Source of the DNA: Flavobacteriales bacterium UBA1494
Lineage (GTDB): Bacteria > Bacteroidota > Bacteroidia > Flavobacteriales_E > Vicingaceae
Length of the DNA stretch: 64,000 nucleotides
Reading direction: 5' to 3'
Assembly: GCA_905182175.1 (NCBI GenBank)
Contig: CAJJAT010000014.1
Coordinates: 124,001 to 188,000, forward strand
The notes below the pieces were generated by a model, which was not told the origin of the DNA, made no database searches, and saw only the letters and a list, made by a program, of their open reading frames with translations. The position numbers and the translations under genes were made by a program. This document shows, piece by piece, positions 9,720 through 19,279 of this stretch. How positions within the stretch are numbered: position 1 is the first letter of the stretch; every line of letters starts with the position of its first letter.

Positions 9720-10071
9720 TACGATTAAAATCAGTGAGAAAAACAAAGATTATTTTGATGCTGTTTTTCAAGTCGTTCGATTAATTCCCAGAGGAAGAGC
9801 GACTTCGTACGGCGCCATTTCTAATTATTTAGGCACAAAAAGTGGTGCTCGAATGGTAGGTTGGGCAATGAATGCTTCCCACACTCAAAAAGTACCTGTT
9901 CCTGCCCACCGAGTTGTTAACCGAAACGGAATGCTAACAGGGAAACACCACTTCTCTTCGCCAACTGCAATGCAAGAAGCATTAGAGGTCGAGTGTATTA
10001 ATGTGAAGGGCGATAAAATTCAAAATTTCCAATCCGTTTATTGGGATCCGACAGAAGAGCTGGGTTTCTAG
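9709..10071 (+). CDS. alkyltransferase-like (ATL) protein, MGMT family
   Basis: 120 residues forming only the DNA-binding alkyltransferase domain. The usual PCHRV active site of O6-methylguanine-DNA methyltransferase reads PAHRV (65-69): the alkyl-accepting Cys is Ala66. The helix-turn-helix region (IPRGRATSYGAISNYLG, 27-42) and the following Arg are kept. Proteins of this type bind O6-alkylguanine without repairing it and hand it to nucleotide excision repair. The C-terminal DPTEELGF tail is common in Bacteroidota members. It overlaps trmB by 11 bases. Family placement firm; the repair role is from known ATL biology. Confidence 0.9.
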   Translation: MPDNTIKISEKNKDYFDAVFQVVRLIPRGRATSYGAISNYLGTKSGARMVGWAMNASHTQKVPVPAHRVVNRNGMLTGKHHFSSPTAMQEALEVECINVKGDKIQNFQSVYWDPTEELGF

Positions 10072-10533
10072 ATTTTAGCCCACTATATTATTAGAAAAGA
10101 AAAATAGACTCCTGCTCTGTTAGATGATAGATTAGATGATAGATTAGATGAAAAATTAAAATTGACTTTTCATCTAATATTTATGTGTTTTGTGCCTTGT
10201 TGTTCATCTTTTTCAGATTTAATACTCATATAATATCGCACACTTCGTTCCACGTTTGCTTGTTATTTAAGCATTCAACAATTCTACGTTTTAAAATAAT
10301 TGACTTTGTAATAGTATGCAGCAATAAAAAACTTAATTGATATAAGATATTCAGCAAAACCCTTTGTGAATTGAATACAGTTCTTCGATCAGAATATTAT
10401 TACAGCTATGCTCTAACTTCCGTTCCCGAACAATAAAAGGATCTAACATTACTCTATTTCAACCTGCCTATTCATTCTCATCTTTTCTGGACTTTCTTGG
10501 CTAAAAGCTACATTCTAGGCTTAATTTTACGGA
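10072..10533. other. 462-base intergenic region, no gene seen
   Basis: Holds a short tandem repeat and hairpin (separate entry at 10121-10178) and otherwise AT-rich sequence with no convincing reading frame. Just before mrp, TTG at 10498-10500 and TAATTTTA at 10522-10529 resemble a Bacteroidota promoter but would leave almost no leader, so I do not call it. Confidence 0.5.
10121..10178. repeat. 12-base tandem repeat joined to a perfect hairpin
   Basis: TAGATGATAGAT occurs twice head to tail at 10121-10132 and 10133-10144, and a third partial unit begins the hairpin ATTAGATGAAAA (10143-10154) / TTTTCATCTAAT (10167-10178). The 12-base arms are perfect with a 12-base loop. It lies about 70 bases after the ATL gene and may end that operon, though no T-tract follows. 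Confidence 0.6.
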
Positions 10534-11613
10534 ATGCAAATTACCCTCGAAAAAATTATAGAAGCACTCTCTTTTGTCATTGAACCTGATCTAAAAAAAG
10601 ATATTGTTGCACTCAATTTGGTATCAAATATTGAAGTGAAGAATCGAGTAATTTCCTTTGACTTAAAAATTTCTAACCCTGCAATGCACAATCGCAAGCG
10701 GTTAGAAGAGGCTTGTGAACACCAATTAAAACGTTTTTTAGGGGCAGACGTTAAGTTTGAAGCAAACATTACCGCTATGGGAAAAGCGCACGAAAGAGCG
10801 CCAGAGCATAGAAGTATTTTGCCAAATGTACAGCACATTATTGCAGTAGCATCGGGCAAAGGTGGCGTAGGAAAATCTACAGTAGCTTCTAATTTAGCGG
10901 TAGGTTTGGCAATGCAAGGGTTTAAAGTTGGAATGGTAGATGCTGACATTTACGGTCCTTCTGTTCCTGCAATGTTTGATGTTGCCATGGAAAAGCCAAC
11001 CACCATTGATGTTGATGGCAAAGAATTCATTAAGCCAATCGAAAGCCACGGAGTAAAAATGCTATCCATTGGATTTTTCTCAGCTCCTGACCAAGCTGTT
11101 GTTTGGAGGGGACCAATGGCAACCAAAGCACTAACACAGTTATTTAAAGATGCTCATTGGGGATCGTTAGATTTCATGATTATCGATTTACCTCCAGGAA
11201 CAGGAGATGTTCATTTAACCATGGTACAGCAAGTTCCATTAACAGGCGCTGTTGTGGTAAGTACTCCTCAAGAAATTGCCTTAGTTGATGTTCGAAAGGC
11301 GTTGGGCATGTTTAGTTTACCGGAAATAAACGTTCCAGTTTTAGGCTTGGTCGAGAATATGGCTTACTTCAGTCCTCCTGAGTTACCAGAGAAAAAATAC
11401 TATATTTTTGGTGAAGGCGGAGCAAAAGAGTTAGCTGAGCGAATGAATATTAATTATTTAGCTGAGATTCCTATCGTACAAAGCATTCGAGAAGCCGGTG
11501 ACGCAGGAAGACCTGCTGTTTTACAAAGAACAACACCTCAAGCTATCGCATTTATGGACTTGGCAAGGAAAGTGGCTGAAAAAGTAGGTTTAACTGCACC
11601 AAAAGTAATTTAG
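10534..11613 (+). CDS. apbC: Mrp/ApbC family iron-sulfur carrier ATPase
   Basis: 359 residues. The N-terminal ~90 residues are a MIP18/DUF59 domain; the rest is a deviant Walker A P-loop ATPase with GKGGVGKST at 108-116 and MVDADIYGPSVP and DLPPGTGDVHLT further on. It binds and transfers Fe-S clusters to apoproteins in the cytosol. The CxxC pair that carries the cluster in E. coli Mrp is absent: the equivalent stretch reads ENMAYFSPPELPEKKYY, a replacement I associate with Bacteroidota homologues. The NifU-like gene starts 32 bases downstream, supporting an Fe-S role. Confidence 0.9.
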   Translation: MQITLEKIIEALSFVIEPDLKKDIVALNLVSNIEVKNRVISFDLKISNPAMHNRKRLEEACEHQLKRFLGADVKFEANITAMGKAHERAPEHRSILPNVQHIIAVASGKGGVGKSTVASNLAVGLAMQGFKVGMVDADIYGPSVPAMFDVAMEKPTTIDVDGKEFIKPIESHGVKMLSIGFFSAPDQAVVWRGPMATKALTQLFKDAHWGSLDFMIIDLPPGTGDVHLTMVQQVPLTGAVVVSTPQEIALVDVRKALGMFSLPEINVPVLGLVENMAYFSPPELPEKKYYIFGEGGAKELAERMNINYLAEIPIVQSIREAGDAGRPAVLQRTTPQAIAFMDLARKVAEKVGLTAPKVI

Positions 11614-11645
11614 AACTAAAATTTACCTAACATTGTTTTAATACT

Positions 11646-11894
11646 ATGGAAGCAGTTCAAGAATCAATACTTTTCGCAAAAATAAAAGAAGCCATAGATC
11701 AACTTCGCCCTTTTTTAGAAGCTGACGGAGGAGACATTAGACTCCTGAGAATTGAAAACAACATTGCCAAAGTGCAGCTGTTAGGTGCTTGTCATTCTTG
11801 CAGCATGTCTGCCATGACTTTAAAAGCGGGTATTGAAGAAGCAGTTAAAAAAGTAGCTCCTGAGATAATTGCGGTAGAAGCGGTCGAGGAATAA
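11646..11894 (+). CDS. NifU C-terminal-domain Fe-S scaffold protein
   Basis: 82 residues, just the NifU C-terminal domain. The cluster-binding CxxC is Cys49-His-Ser-Cys52 in LLGACHSCSMSAMTL, preceded by the conserved LRPFLEADGGDIRL. These small proteins hold a transient 4Fe-4S cluster for transfer. It follows apbC by 32 bases, most likely in one operon, and could give clusters to it or take them from it. Confidence 0.9.
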   Translation: MEAVQESILFAKIKEAIDQLRPFLEADGGDIRLLRIENNIAKVQLLGACHSCSMSAMTLKAGIEEAVKKVAPEIIAVEAVEE

Positions 11895-12529
11895 TAAATT
11901 TAAAACGGAGCATTAGAGCTCTCAACATAGTTATCGCGCTACCTATTTTTGTCGCTTCAACAAAAACTATTTCATAACAAAGTAAATTAAGCTTTGGGGT
12001 TTTGTATTTTCAATTGATTAATGAAAATTTTCAGCAAGGACAATAAAACCTGTTGTTAATTGTTATTTAGAAACCTATTTAGTGAGAAGAAATGCACCAC
12101 TTTGGCTTTACTCTACACTGAAATTTTTCTACGTCTGAATACAACGAGTATAGAAATTTTAACACCCTACAACTTCGCATAAATTACAAGATTTCAGCTG
12201 CTAGTAGTGCAAGAATTCACCATGTTATGGGTGAACAATTAGTCGATTTGCGAATAGAGAAATAAGGAAGCACAACGTCTCTGGAAACAGCAACACTAAT
12301 GGTAATTCAACAACAGATCTAGTAACAAACTACTGGACGAATAGCCCTCTTTAGGAATCGACTGTTTTTTGGATAGTGAAAAAATAATTTAAATCAAATT
12401 TCAGTTTTTTGAAAACTTAACTAGTTTTCCTAATTAAAAGTATGTAACCACAATATCATACTTCATACTAACCATTTTGTGTCGAAATAAGAAACAGGCC
12501 TTACTTCCTTCGTGAAGCCAACCAACTTA
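11895..12529. other. 635-base region with no recognised gene
   Basis: Many stops in all frames. On the plus strand near 12180-12260 there is a short open stretch (ARIHHVMGEQLVDLRIEK) without a start or a known family. It lies between the Fe-S genes and the decayed LytTR gene and may be further decayed sequence. Confidence 0.4.
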
Positions 12530-12982
12530 TTAATTCAAGTTTTCTTTATAATTTCGAGATACAGGAATTTTAACCTTCTTATTCACAACGAAGTTAGCCT
12601 TCTTTTGATCGATCTCATTCTCATTAATTAAAGGTGAACAATGCACTCGTATGAAAAAATCAGGTAACTGGTGCTTCAGCTCTTTGATTAATTTTCGTTG
12701 TAAGGTCATCCTTTCTCTAGTGTATATTTCAACATACGCTCCTTCTCCTTTGATAAACAGAATTTGATCAATACTAATTAGTTCTATTCCATGTGCTCCT
12801 CTAACTTGTAATTTAGGTGAAACCTTATCTGAATCATTACGATTAACGTAAAACTTAACCATGGAAACGTGTAACAGTTGTTCTGCAGTGTACCATCCTC
12901 TTCCCTTAATTAAAGACGCAAGTTCTTCATATGTTTCAAATGTCTTTGCAGAATTTTTCAAGGTTTCATAGGTCATTAACAT
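12530..12982 (-). CDS. LytTR DNA-binding domain protein (intact 3' part of a broken gene)
   Basis: 150 residues. The C-terminal half is a LytTR domain (GIELISIDQILFIKGEGAYV, QRKLIKELKHQLPDFFIRVH, ending KVKIPVSRNYKENLN) that binds direct repeats at promoters. There is no receiver domain. The N-terminal 60 residues are helical and belong with the TPR-type sequence upstream: the same frame runs on upstream of the ATG past a TAG at 12989-12991. The open part could still make a LytTR protein, but its natural start has been lost, so expression is doubtful. Confidence 0.55.
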   Translation of the reverse strand: MLMTYETLKNSAKTFETYEELASLIKGRGWYTAEQLLHVSMVKFYVNRNDSDKVSPKLQVRGAHGIELISIDQILFIKGEGAYVEIYTRERMTLQRKLIKELKHQLPDFFIRVHCSPLINENEIDQKKANFVVNKKVKIPVSRNYKENLN

Positions 12983-13574
12983 ATTCGTCTATGCAGTAAT
13001 ATAGTTTTGAGTGTCTTTACTTTCTATAAATAACTTAGAAGATTTTGCTAAATAATAGAAACAAGAATCTGCCCGATTACTACCTAACAAATACCCCAAT
13101 TCATTTGTATAAAATCGCCTGCATATTTTTTAGTCCAAGTTCTCTCGCCAAAATAATCGCACTATCCAAATAAAGCTTTACTGAATCAAATTTTTGAACT
13201 GCCCCTAACTTGATTGTATATTCATTCAGAAGAGCGGCTATTCGACGTAATTTTTCTAAGTAGAAAGTGGGAAAATTAACAGAGTTTCTCAGGTCATTTA
13301 AAATTGATATCCCTTCTTTAAAATCCTCTGTCTTTCGTTTTACTTCTGCCAAAAAAATGCCTGTGGTTACCTCTCTTTTTAGCCACTTTTGTTCTTTGGT
13401 AATTTGTAAGGCAATGTTTATTTATTTAATACATTTCGCATAGAGAGATACTTGATCGTACAACACAGCTTGTTCAAAATGTTTTTCAAATGCATCAAGT
13501 GCCGCTGGGTCCTGACCAAAGACACTAGATAACGAATATATAAATAAAATGCAGGAGCATTATAGACGCTTCAT
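12530..13574 (-). pseudogene. TPR-LytTR transcriptional regulator, decayed
   Basis: Read as one gene from ATG at 13574. A signal peptide (MKRL, stop, then CSCILFIYSLSSVFGQ) is broken by TAA at 13560-13562; a TPR-like part (FEKHFEQAVLYDQVSLYAK) is broken by TAA at 13422-13424 and continues in the same frame to 13101. One extra base near 13105 shifts it into the frame of TNELGYLLGSNRADSCFYYL. A TAG at 12989-12991 then separates the LytTR domain. Three stops and a frameshift in one gene argue for real decay. The intact ancestor would be a secreted or membrane TPR protein with a LytTR output, a common Bacteroidota layout. Confidence 0.8.
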
Positions 13575-13758
13575 ACCATGTAATGAACATCAAATACAAA
13601 TGTATTCTTAAGATCTTTGATCAAATACGTTGTAAAGTACCAATTTTTGTAATGAAACGACAATTGCGACAATAAATCAATAGAGAAAGTATCTTAAATT
13701 ATTAATTTACAGACTACTTAAATTAGTTATTGAACAATCTCAAATTGCACCTTAAGAA

Positions 13759-15060
13759 TTACAATACCTCCAATCGATCTGCATCCATTTTAATGAAAAC
13801 GAACAACAGAATTGTAAATGCCCAAAGCGAAGAACCGCCGTAGCTAAAAAAGGGCAATGGAATCCCGATAACTGGAGCTAAACCGATCGTCATTCCAATG
13901 TTAATCATAAAATGAAAAAAGAAGATAGCAGCAACTCCATAACCGTATATTCGAGCAAAATCAGAGCGTTGTCTTGAACACATAAATAGTATGCGCAGCA
14001 ACAATGACATAAATAAAGCGACTACAACAAAACTGCCAAGAAACCCCCACTCTTCGCCAATGGTACAAAAGATAAAATCAGTGCTTTGTTCTGGCACAAA
14101 ATCATATTTAGTTTGCGTGCCTTTTAAATACCCTTTCCCGGTAAGACCTCCTGAACCAATCGCAATTAAAGACTGATTCACGTTATAACCTGCCCCGTAT
14201 GGATCAGATTCTATGCCCAACATTACATTAATTCGTTTCGATTGGTGAGGCTCTAAAATATTATTAAATACATAATCTACACTCTTCACCAGACCTGAGC
14301 ATGCGATGAAAATTACAGTTGAAAACAAAAGTATTTGTTTCTTTTTACGATTAAGGTAAAATACCAGACCCATCATAATAAACAGCGCGATGATTAGCAT
14401 CCAGCCGCCTGTTAATTCTACTTCAAAAGGCAATTGATATACATCGTTTTGAAAGACGAGTGTAATCACAAATAAGAAGGCCGTTATTAGTCCAATAAGT
14501 AAAAAGTTACCTGATAATCCTTCTCTAAAAAGAACTAAAACAAAAGCACCATATACCAGGGCTGAGCCAGTATCATTTTGCATTAAAATTAACACTGCAG
14601 GCAGGCCGAGGATTGCTGCTGCAATTAACTTGGTTTTCAGGTCCTTCATCCGAATATTGAGCGTACTCAAATACTTCGCCAAGGCCAAATTCGTAGCGAA
14701 CTTAGAAAACTCAGAAGGTTGAATTTTAAACCCGCCTATTTCGAACCAAGAGGTTGCTCCTTTTGTGGCAGCTCCAACCAGGAGCACTGCCACCAATAGC
14801 ATAATAATAAACCCATAAATAAGATAACCAAACGTGGAGAAGAACCGTTCGTCGATAAGTAGAATAACGGTCGCAATAATACCTGCCGTACCTATCCAAA
14901 GCAATTGTTTACCGTACCGTTGAGTGGTATCAAAAATACTTTCAAACTCCTCGTTGTAAACAGCAGCATAAATGTTCAACCAACCGGCCAACACCAATAT
15001 AAAATAAAGGCCAACAGTCACCCAATCTATGTTGTCGATTAAACTTTTAGTTCCCCGCAT
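13759..15060 (-). CDS. rodA: RodA, SEDS peptidoglycan glycosyltransferase of the elongasome
   Basis: 433 residues from ATG at 15060 (a TTG nine bases earlier is less likely). Polytopic inner-membrane SEDS protein with about ten helices; family stretches include KIQPSEFSKFA, QNDTGSALVYGAFVLV, GAGYNVNQSLIAIGSGGL and PLPFFSYGGSS. It polymerises lipid II into glycan strands during side-wall growth together with PBP2. The start lies inside the end of mrdA (14-base overlap), and it is the last gene of the purH-mre-mrdA-rodA series. Confidence 0.95.
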   Translation of the reverse strand: MRGTKSLIDNIDWVTVGLYFILVLAGWLNIYAAVYNEEFESIFDTTQRYGKQLLWIGTAGIIATVILLIDERFFSTFGYLIYGFIIMLLVAVLLVGAATKGATSWFEIGGFKIQPSEFSKFATNLALAKYLSTLNIRMKDLKTKLIAAAILGLPAVLILMQNDTGSALVYGAFVLVLFREGLSGNFLLIGLITAFLFVITLVFQNDVYQLPFEVELTGGWMLIIALFIMMGLVFYLNRKKKQILLFSTVIFIACSGLVKSVDYVFNNILEPHQSKRINVMLGIESDPYGAGYNVNQSLIAIGSGGLTGKGYLKGTQTKYDFVPEQSTDFIFCTIGEEWGFLGSFVVVALFMSLLLRILFMCSRQRSDFARIYGYGVAAIFFFHFMINIGMTIGLAPVIGIPLPFFSYGGSSLWAFTILLFVFIKMDADRLEVL

Positions 15061-16888
15061 TGCGTTCAACTTTTATTGCCGTTCCTATTAAGTTTCCTTC
15101 CAACATGCGTTTTTCAATTGCTGGTCTTGTAATGGTATCTCTCAAATATTCTTCAATCAATAATCCTGCAATAGGCGCTGCCCATCGAGAACCCCAGTAA
15201 CCATTCTCCACATAAACCGAAAGTGCAATTTTGGGATTATCCTTCGGAGCAAAAGCGATGAAAGTGGAGTGGTCATCTCCATGAGGGTTTTGAACCGTTC
15301 CAGTTTTACCACAAACCTCCAAAGAGTCAATTTTTGCAGAGGTTCCTGTTCCCTGCTTTACCACTAAATACATCGCCTCCACAACTTCGTCAAAATACTT
15401 GGGGTCTACTCCTGTTTCATTTCTCACAATGCTAGAATCCAATTCTCTAATCGATGTTCCATTTACTTCTTTTGCTATGTGCGGCGTGATATAATGCCCT
15501 CTATTTGCAATTGCAGTAACCATATTTGCCATTTGCATTGGTGTAAAACCTAGTTCTCCTTGGCCAATTGCTAAACTCAAAATAGTAGTTGCTCCCCATC
15601 TCCCTTTCAAATAATATCGATCATAGTAGTCTGTTTCAGGCACAAACCCGCTCAATTCATTGGGTAAGTCTATCCCAGTTTTTTTACCCAAACCAAAATT
15701 TGTAACATATTTGCGCCAAACCTCATACCCTTCTTCCGCAGTTGGGTACTTGTCTATAATTGTTCGAAAAACATTGCAATAATAGGCATTGCAAGAAGTT
15801 TGAATAGAGAACTCCAAATTAACAGGCGAAGGATGCGGGTGGCAGCCCATTTTTCGGCTTCCAAAACGATACCCTCTATGACACGAATATTGGGTATTCG
15901 GCGTCAGCACACTTTCTTGTAATCCAATTAATGCGTTAATGCTTTTAAAGGTTGACCCAGGAGGATATTTTGCCATCAATGCCCTGTTAAAAAGAGGCTT
16001 CAGAGTATCCACACTTAACTTTCCGTAATTTTTAGACCTTTTTCGACCAACCAATAAATTAGGATCGTATGTCGGCATGCTAATCAACGCTAAAATCTCT
16101 CCAGTCGACGGATCAATTGCAACGATACTTCCTTTTTTATTTTGCATTAATCTTTCACCATAGGCTTGCAGCTTAGCATCGAGGGTAAGTTGTAAATTAC
16201 TGCCTGAAACGGCTGTGGTATCAAAATCTCCGTTTTGAAACTTTCCTTTGGGGCGATTAAAAACATCTACCATCTGAACTTCTTGCCCTCGTTTACCTCT
16301 AAGAACTTCTTCGTACTGTTTTTCTATTCCACTAATCCCAATGTGATCCCCTGATTTATAGTAGCTGTTTTTTTTTATGATTTTAGGACTTGCTTCTCCA
16401 ACGTAGCCTAACATGTGAGCTGCAGTTTGTTCAGGATACTTTCGCAGGGTTCTTGTTTGAACGTAAAACCCCGGATAGTTAAATAACTGCTCTTGAATTT
16501 TAGCATAAGCTCTTGCGGAGATCTCTTTCTCAAAAATTGAAGCTTTGTAACGAGAGTATTTTTTTGCCTTTATGAATTGCTCTTCAAAATCCTCTAATGG
16601 CATTTCCAGTAGCTTGCAAAATCCTAGTGTATCAAACTCATCATCAATAGATTTTGGCACTACCATTAAATCGTACGCAGCCTCATTGTACACCAACAGC
16701 TCTCCATTTCTATCGTAAATCAATCCGCGAGCAGGGTACTTTATGACTGTCCGGAGTACATTATTAGTTGCGTCTAACTTGTAATGGGAATCCACTACTT
16801 GGACGTAAAAAAGCCGAATTAAAAAGATAACTCCTACAACAAGAAAAATAAGACCAATTGTATATTGTCTAGATTCGTATTGCTTCAT
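15047..16888 (-). CDS. mrdA: penicillin-binding protein 2, elongasome transpeptidase
   Basis: 613 residues: N-terminal membrane anchor (about 9-29), dimerisation/pedestal region, then the transpeptidase domain. The active-site serine is in STFK (Ser312-Lys315), followed by SCN (365-367) and KTG (528-530). Cross-links peptidoglycan in the periplasm during rod elongation and works with RodA, whose gene overlaps its end. Its ATG overlaps the mreD stop by four bases. All three penicillin-binding motifs are present, so it should be active. Confidence 0.95.
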   Translation of the reverse strand: MKQYESRQYTIGLIFLVVGVIFLIRLFYVQVVDSHYKLDATNNVLRTVIKYPARGLIYDRNGELLVYNEAAYDLMVVPKSIDDEFDTLGFCKLLEMPLEDFEEQFIKAKKYSRYKASIFEKEISARAYAKIQEQLFNYPGFYVQTRTLRKYPEQTAAHMLGYVGEASPKIIKKNSYYKSGDHIGISGIEKQYEEVLRGKRGQEVQMVDVFNRPKGKFQNGDFDTTAVSGSNLQLTLDAKLQAYGERLMQNKKGSIVAIDPSTGEILALISMPTYDPNLLVGRKRSKNYGKLSVDTLKPLFNRALMAKYPPGSTFKSINALIGLQESVLTPNTQYSCHRGYRFGSRKMGCHPHPSPVNLEFSIQTSCNAYYCNVFRTIIDKYPTAEEGYEVWRKYVTNFGLGKKTGIDLPNELSGFVPETDYYDRYYLKGRWGATTILSLAIGQGELGFTPMQMANMVTAIANRGHYITPHIAKEVNGTSIRELDSSIVRNETGVDPKYFDEVVEAMYLVVKQGTGTSAKIDSLEVCGKTGTVQNPHGDDHSTFIAFAPKDNPKIALSVYVENGYWGSRWAAPIAGLLIEEYLRDTITRPAIEKRMLEGNLIGTAIKVERNAGN

Positions 16889-17403
16889 CGTTTTTCCTCA
16901 ACATTGAAATTAAAGATCTGAGCAAGAGCAATCAGTACCAAACTGAACGCTGTACTCGTTAAAATTCTTCCCATAGTATCAAAAAACTCAGAAAATCGAA
17001 ATACTTCAACAAAGAACAAGAAAAAATGATGAAAAAAAATGCCAATAGCAGCATAACGCAAAAACCAAAACCATCCTAAACCTGAAGCTGTGGGCGGTAT
17101 ATTTACTTCATACCCATCTCGAGGGGCTAATGTTCTGAGCACGAAGGGACGAACAAAAGCGAGAAAAACGGAAGCAGACGCATGCATTCCAACCGTGTCA
17201 GTAAATACATCAATAGAAAGGCCTAATAGAAAGGCAATTCCCATCACCAATGCTTTATTCGTTTCGATCGGCAACCACAAAATAAACAGAATGTACACGT
17301 ACGGATTTGCGGTACCTCCAAGCTGTATGTTATTTAATACCAAGCCTTGTATTAGTACAAATAAAACAAACTGAATCGGATAGCTGAAGATTTTCTTAAT
17401 CAT
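16885..17403 (-). CDS. mreD: MreD-like rod-shape protein
   Basis: 172 residues, mostly hydrophobic with about five membrane helices. Sequence similarity of MreD proteins is weak; the call rests on size, topology and its place between mreC (eight-base overlap) and mrdA (four-base overlap). Part of the MreBCD-RodA-PBP2 complex at the inner membrane. Confidence 0.85.
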   Translation of the reverse strand: MIKKIFSYPIQFVLFVLIQGLVLNNIQLGGTANPYVYILFILWLPIETNKALVMGIAFLLGLSIDVFTDTVGMHASASVFLAFVRPFVLRTLAPRDGYEVNIPPTASGLGWFWFLRYAAIGIFFHHFFLFFVEVFRFSEFFDTMGRILTSTAFSLVLIALAQIFNFNVEEKR

Positions 17404-18232
17404 TCTGCCCCTCCCTATTCTCTTCTAATTCTTGCAACTCTGTTGACGTATTATTTTTAACTATGTATACATATGACAATTGCTTGAAGTCACTTAGCAG
17501 TTTCATTTCTATGTCATAAAAGTTTTCACCTTCCCGCACTTCAAAACTTTGAATAACCGCGGTACTCAGCCCTTCGGGAAAAATACTCGAATAACCACTT
17601 GTTACAACAGTGTCGCCTTTCAATAACTCAACATGATTTGGAATATCAATCAATTGAGTGTTCCTGTAATTAACTCCGTTCCATTGCATAGAACCGAAGT
17701 ATTGAGATGTTTTTAGTTTTACACTAATCTTAGCCTCTCTGTGCAACACTGAAACTACTGAAGCATAATGATCTGAAACATTTTTAATAACGCCCACTAC
17801 ACCGTTTGGTCCGATAACCCCCATGCCTCTTTCAATCCCGTTCTTAATGCCAACGTTTAGTGTTAAATGATTATTTTGATGTGAAATAGAGTTATTCACC
17901 ACTTTCGCTTTAGTATACAAATACTTCCTTCTAAAAATGGTATCCAGTACGTAAACATTTTCGCCAAAAAGACGCTCAAAACTTTGGATCTGTCGACCTC
18001 TAAGTCTCTTATTTTCTTCACTCAAAGCTTCATTAACTTCTGCTAGATGCACGTAGTCATTAAAATTTGAATACTTGGTATAAAACCCACCAGTAACTTC
18101 GTTTGTAGAATTTAAAAAAGAGGAACGCTGAAAATGATTCTTGCTAAAAAGCAAATAAAACGCCAGTACCTCAACAGCCAAAAACAGGAAAAAAAACGAA
18201 TACTTACGAATGAAGGCGATTAAGTTTCGCAT
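17396..18232 (-). CDS. mreC: rod-shape-determining protein MreC
   Basis: 278 residues: one N-terminal membrane helix (about 10-28), a coiled-coil segment (about 55-80), and the MreC beta-domain (INNSISHQNNHLTLNVGIKN-type stretch, IGPNGVVGVIKNVSDHYASV). It links cytoplasmic MreB to periplasmic PBP2. It starts 16 bases after mreB and overlaps mreD by eight bases. Confidence 0.93.
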   Translation of the reverse strand: MRNLIAFIRKYSFFFLFLAVEVLAFYLLFSKNHFQRSSFLNSTNEVTGGFYTKYSNFNDYVHLAEVNEALSEENKRLRGRQIQSFERLFGENVYVLDTIFRRKYLYTKAKVVNNSISHQNNHLTLNVGIKNGIERGMGVIGPNGVVGVIKNVSDHYASVVSVLHREAKISVKLKTSQYFGSMQWNGVNYRNTQLIDIPNHVELLKGDTVVTSGYSSIFPEGLSTAVIQSFEVREGENFYDIEMKLLSDFKQLSYVYIVKNNTSTELQELEENREGQND

Positions 18233-18247
18233 CTACTATCTGGACTG

Positions 18248-19273
18248 TTAATTTCTGATTAAGAACGGCAATTTAGCAGAGTTTTTCAATGCAATTCCTG
18301 TGCCTCTTGCTACAGCTCTTAGCGGATCTTCTGCTACGTGAACTGGTAATTTTGTTTTCAATGAAATACGTTTATCCAAACCTCTCAACAGCGATCCGCC
18401 GCCTGCAAGATATAATCCAGTTCTATAAATATCGGCTGAAAGCTCAGGAGGAGTCATTTCTAATGCATTCAAAATTGCCGCTTCAATTTTGGTAATCGAC
18501 TTATCTAACGCATGTGCAATTTCAACGTAAGAAACTTTAATTTCTTTTGGTGTTCCAGTCATCAAATCTCGACCTTGAATCGGATAATCATCTGGAGGAT
18601 TGTCTAATTCTGGCAATGCCGAACCTACTTCAATCTTAATTCTTTCTGCAGAACGTTCTCCAATTAGCAAATTGTGCTGACGGCGCATGTAATCAACAAT
18701 ATCATTGGTAAAATCATCTCCTGCAACTCTAATCGACTTGTCACAAACAATTCCACCTAACGCAATAACTGCAATCTCAGATGTTCCTCCCCCAATGTCA
18801 ATAATCATATTACCCATTGGCTCCAAAACATCAATTCCAATTCCAATTGCCGCAGCCATTGGTTCGTGAATTAGATATACATCTTTACCACCTGCGTGCT
18901 CTGCGGAATCTTTTACTGCTCTTTTTTCAACTTCAGTAATTCCCGAAGGAATACAAATTACCATTTTTAACGATGGGTTGAATAAACGTTTCTTTTGATT
19001 AATCATTTTAATCATTCCGCGAATCATGTACTCTGCAGCTTGAAAATCAGCAATTACTCCATCTTTTAGCGGTCGAATTGTTTTAATATCTTCATGAGTT
19101 TTACCGTGCATTTGCATGGCTTTTTTACCCACAGCAATTACTTTTCCGGTACTTCTTTCAATGGCAACAATAGAAGGTTCATCCACCACAACCTTATCGT
19201 TGTGAATCACTAGAGTATTTGCAGTACCCAAATCAATTGCAATTTCTTGCGTAAAAAAATCGAAAAATCCCAT
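18248..19273 (-). CDS. mreB: MreB, actin-like cell-shape protein
   Basis: 341 residues with the actin-fold ATP motifs: phosphate 1 IAIDLGTANTLV (11-22), phosphate 2 MIIDIGGGTSEIAVI (about 157-171), and adenosine LYLAGGGSLLRGL near 310. Forms membrane-associated filaments that direct wall synthesis. It starts seven bases after purH, a neighbourhood I know as conserved in Bacteroidota. Confidence 0.96.
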   Translation of the reverse strand: MGFFDFFTQEIAIDLGTANTLVIHNDKVVVDEPSIVAIERSTGKVIAVGKKAMQMHGKTHEDIKTIRPLKDGVIADFQAAEYMIRGMIKMINQKKRLFNPSLKMVICIPSGITEVEKRAVKDSAEHAGGKDVYLIHEPMAAAIGIGIDVLEPMGNMIIDIGGGTSEIAVIALGGIVCDKSIRVAGDDFTNDIVDYMRRQHNLLIGERSAERIKIEVGSALPELDNPPDDYPIQGRDLMTGTPKEIKVSYVEIAHALDKSITKIEAAILNALEMTPPELSADIYRTGLYLAGGGSLLRGLDKRISLKTKLPVHVAEDPLRAVARGTGIALKNSAKLPFLIRN

Positions 19274-19279
19274 TCCTAG

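Noticed and set aside
10121-10151. Short tandem repeat considered as a CRISPR
   Set aside because: Units are 12 bases, adjacent and without spacers.
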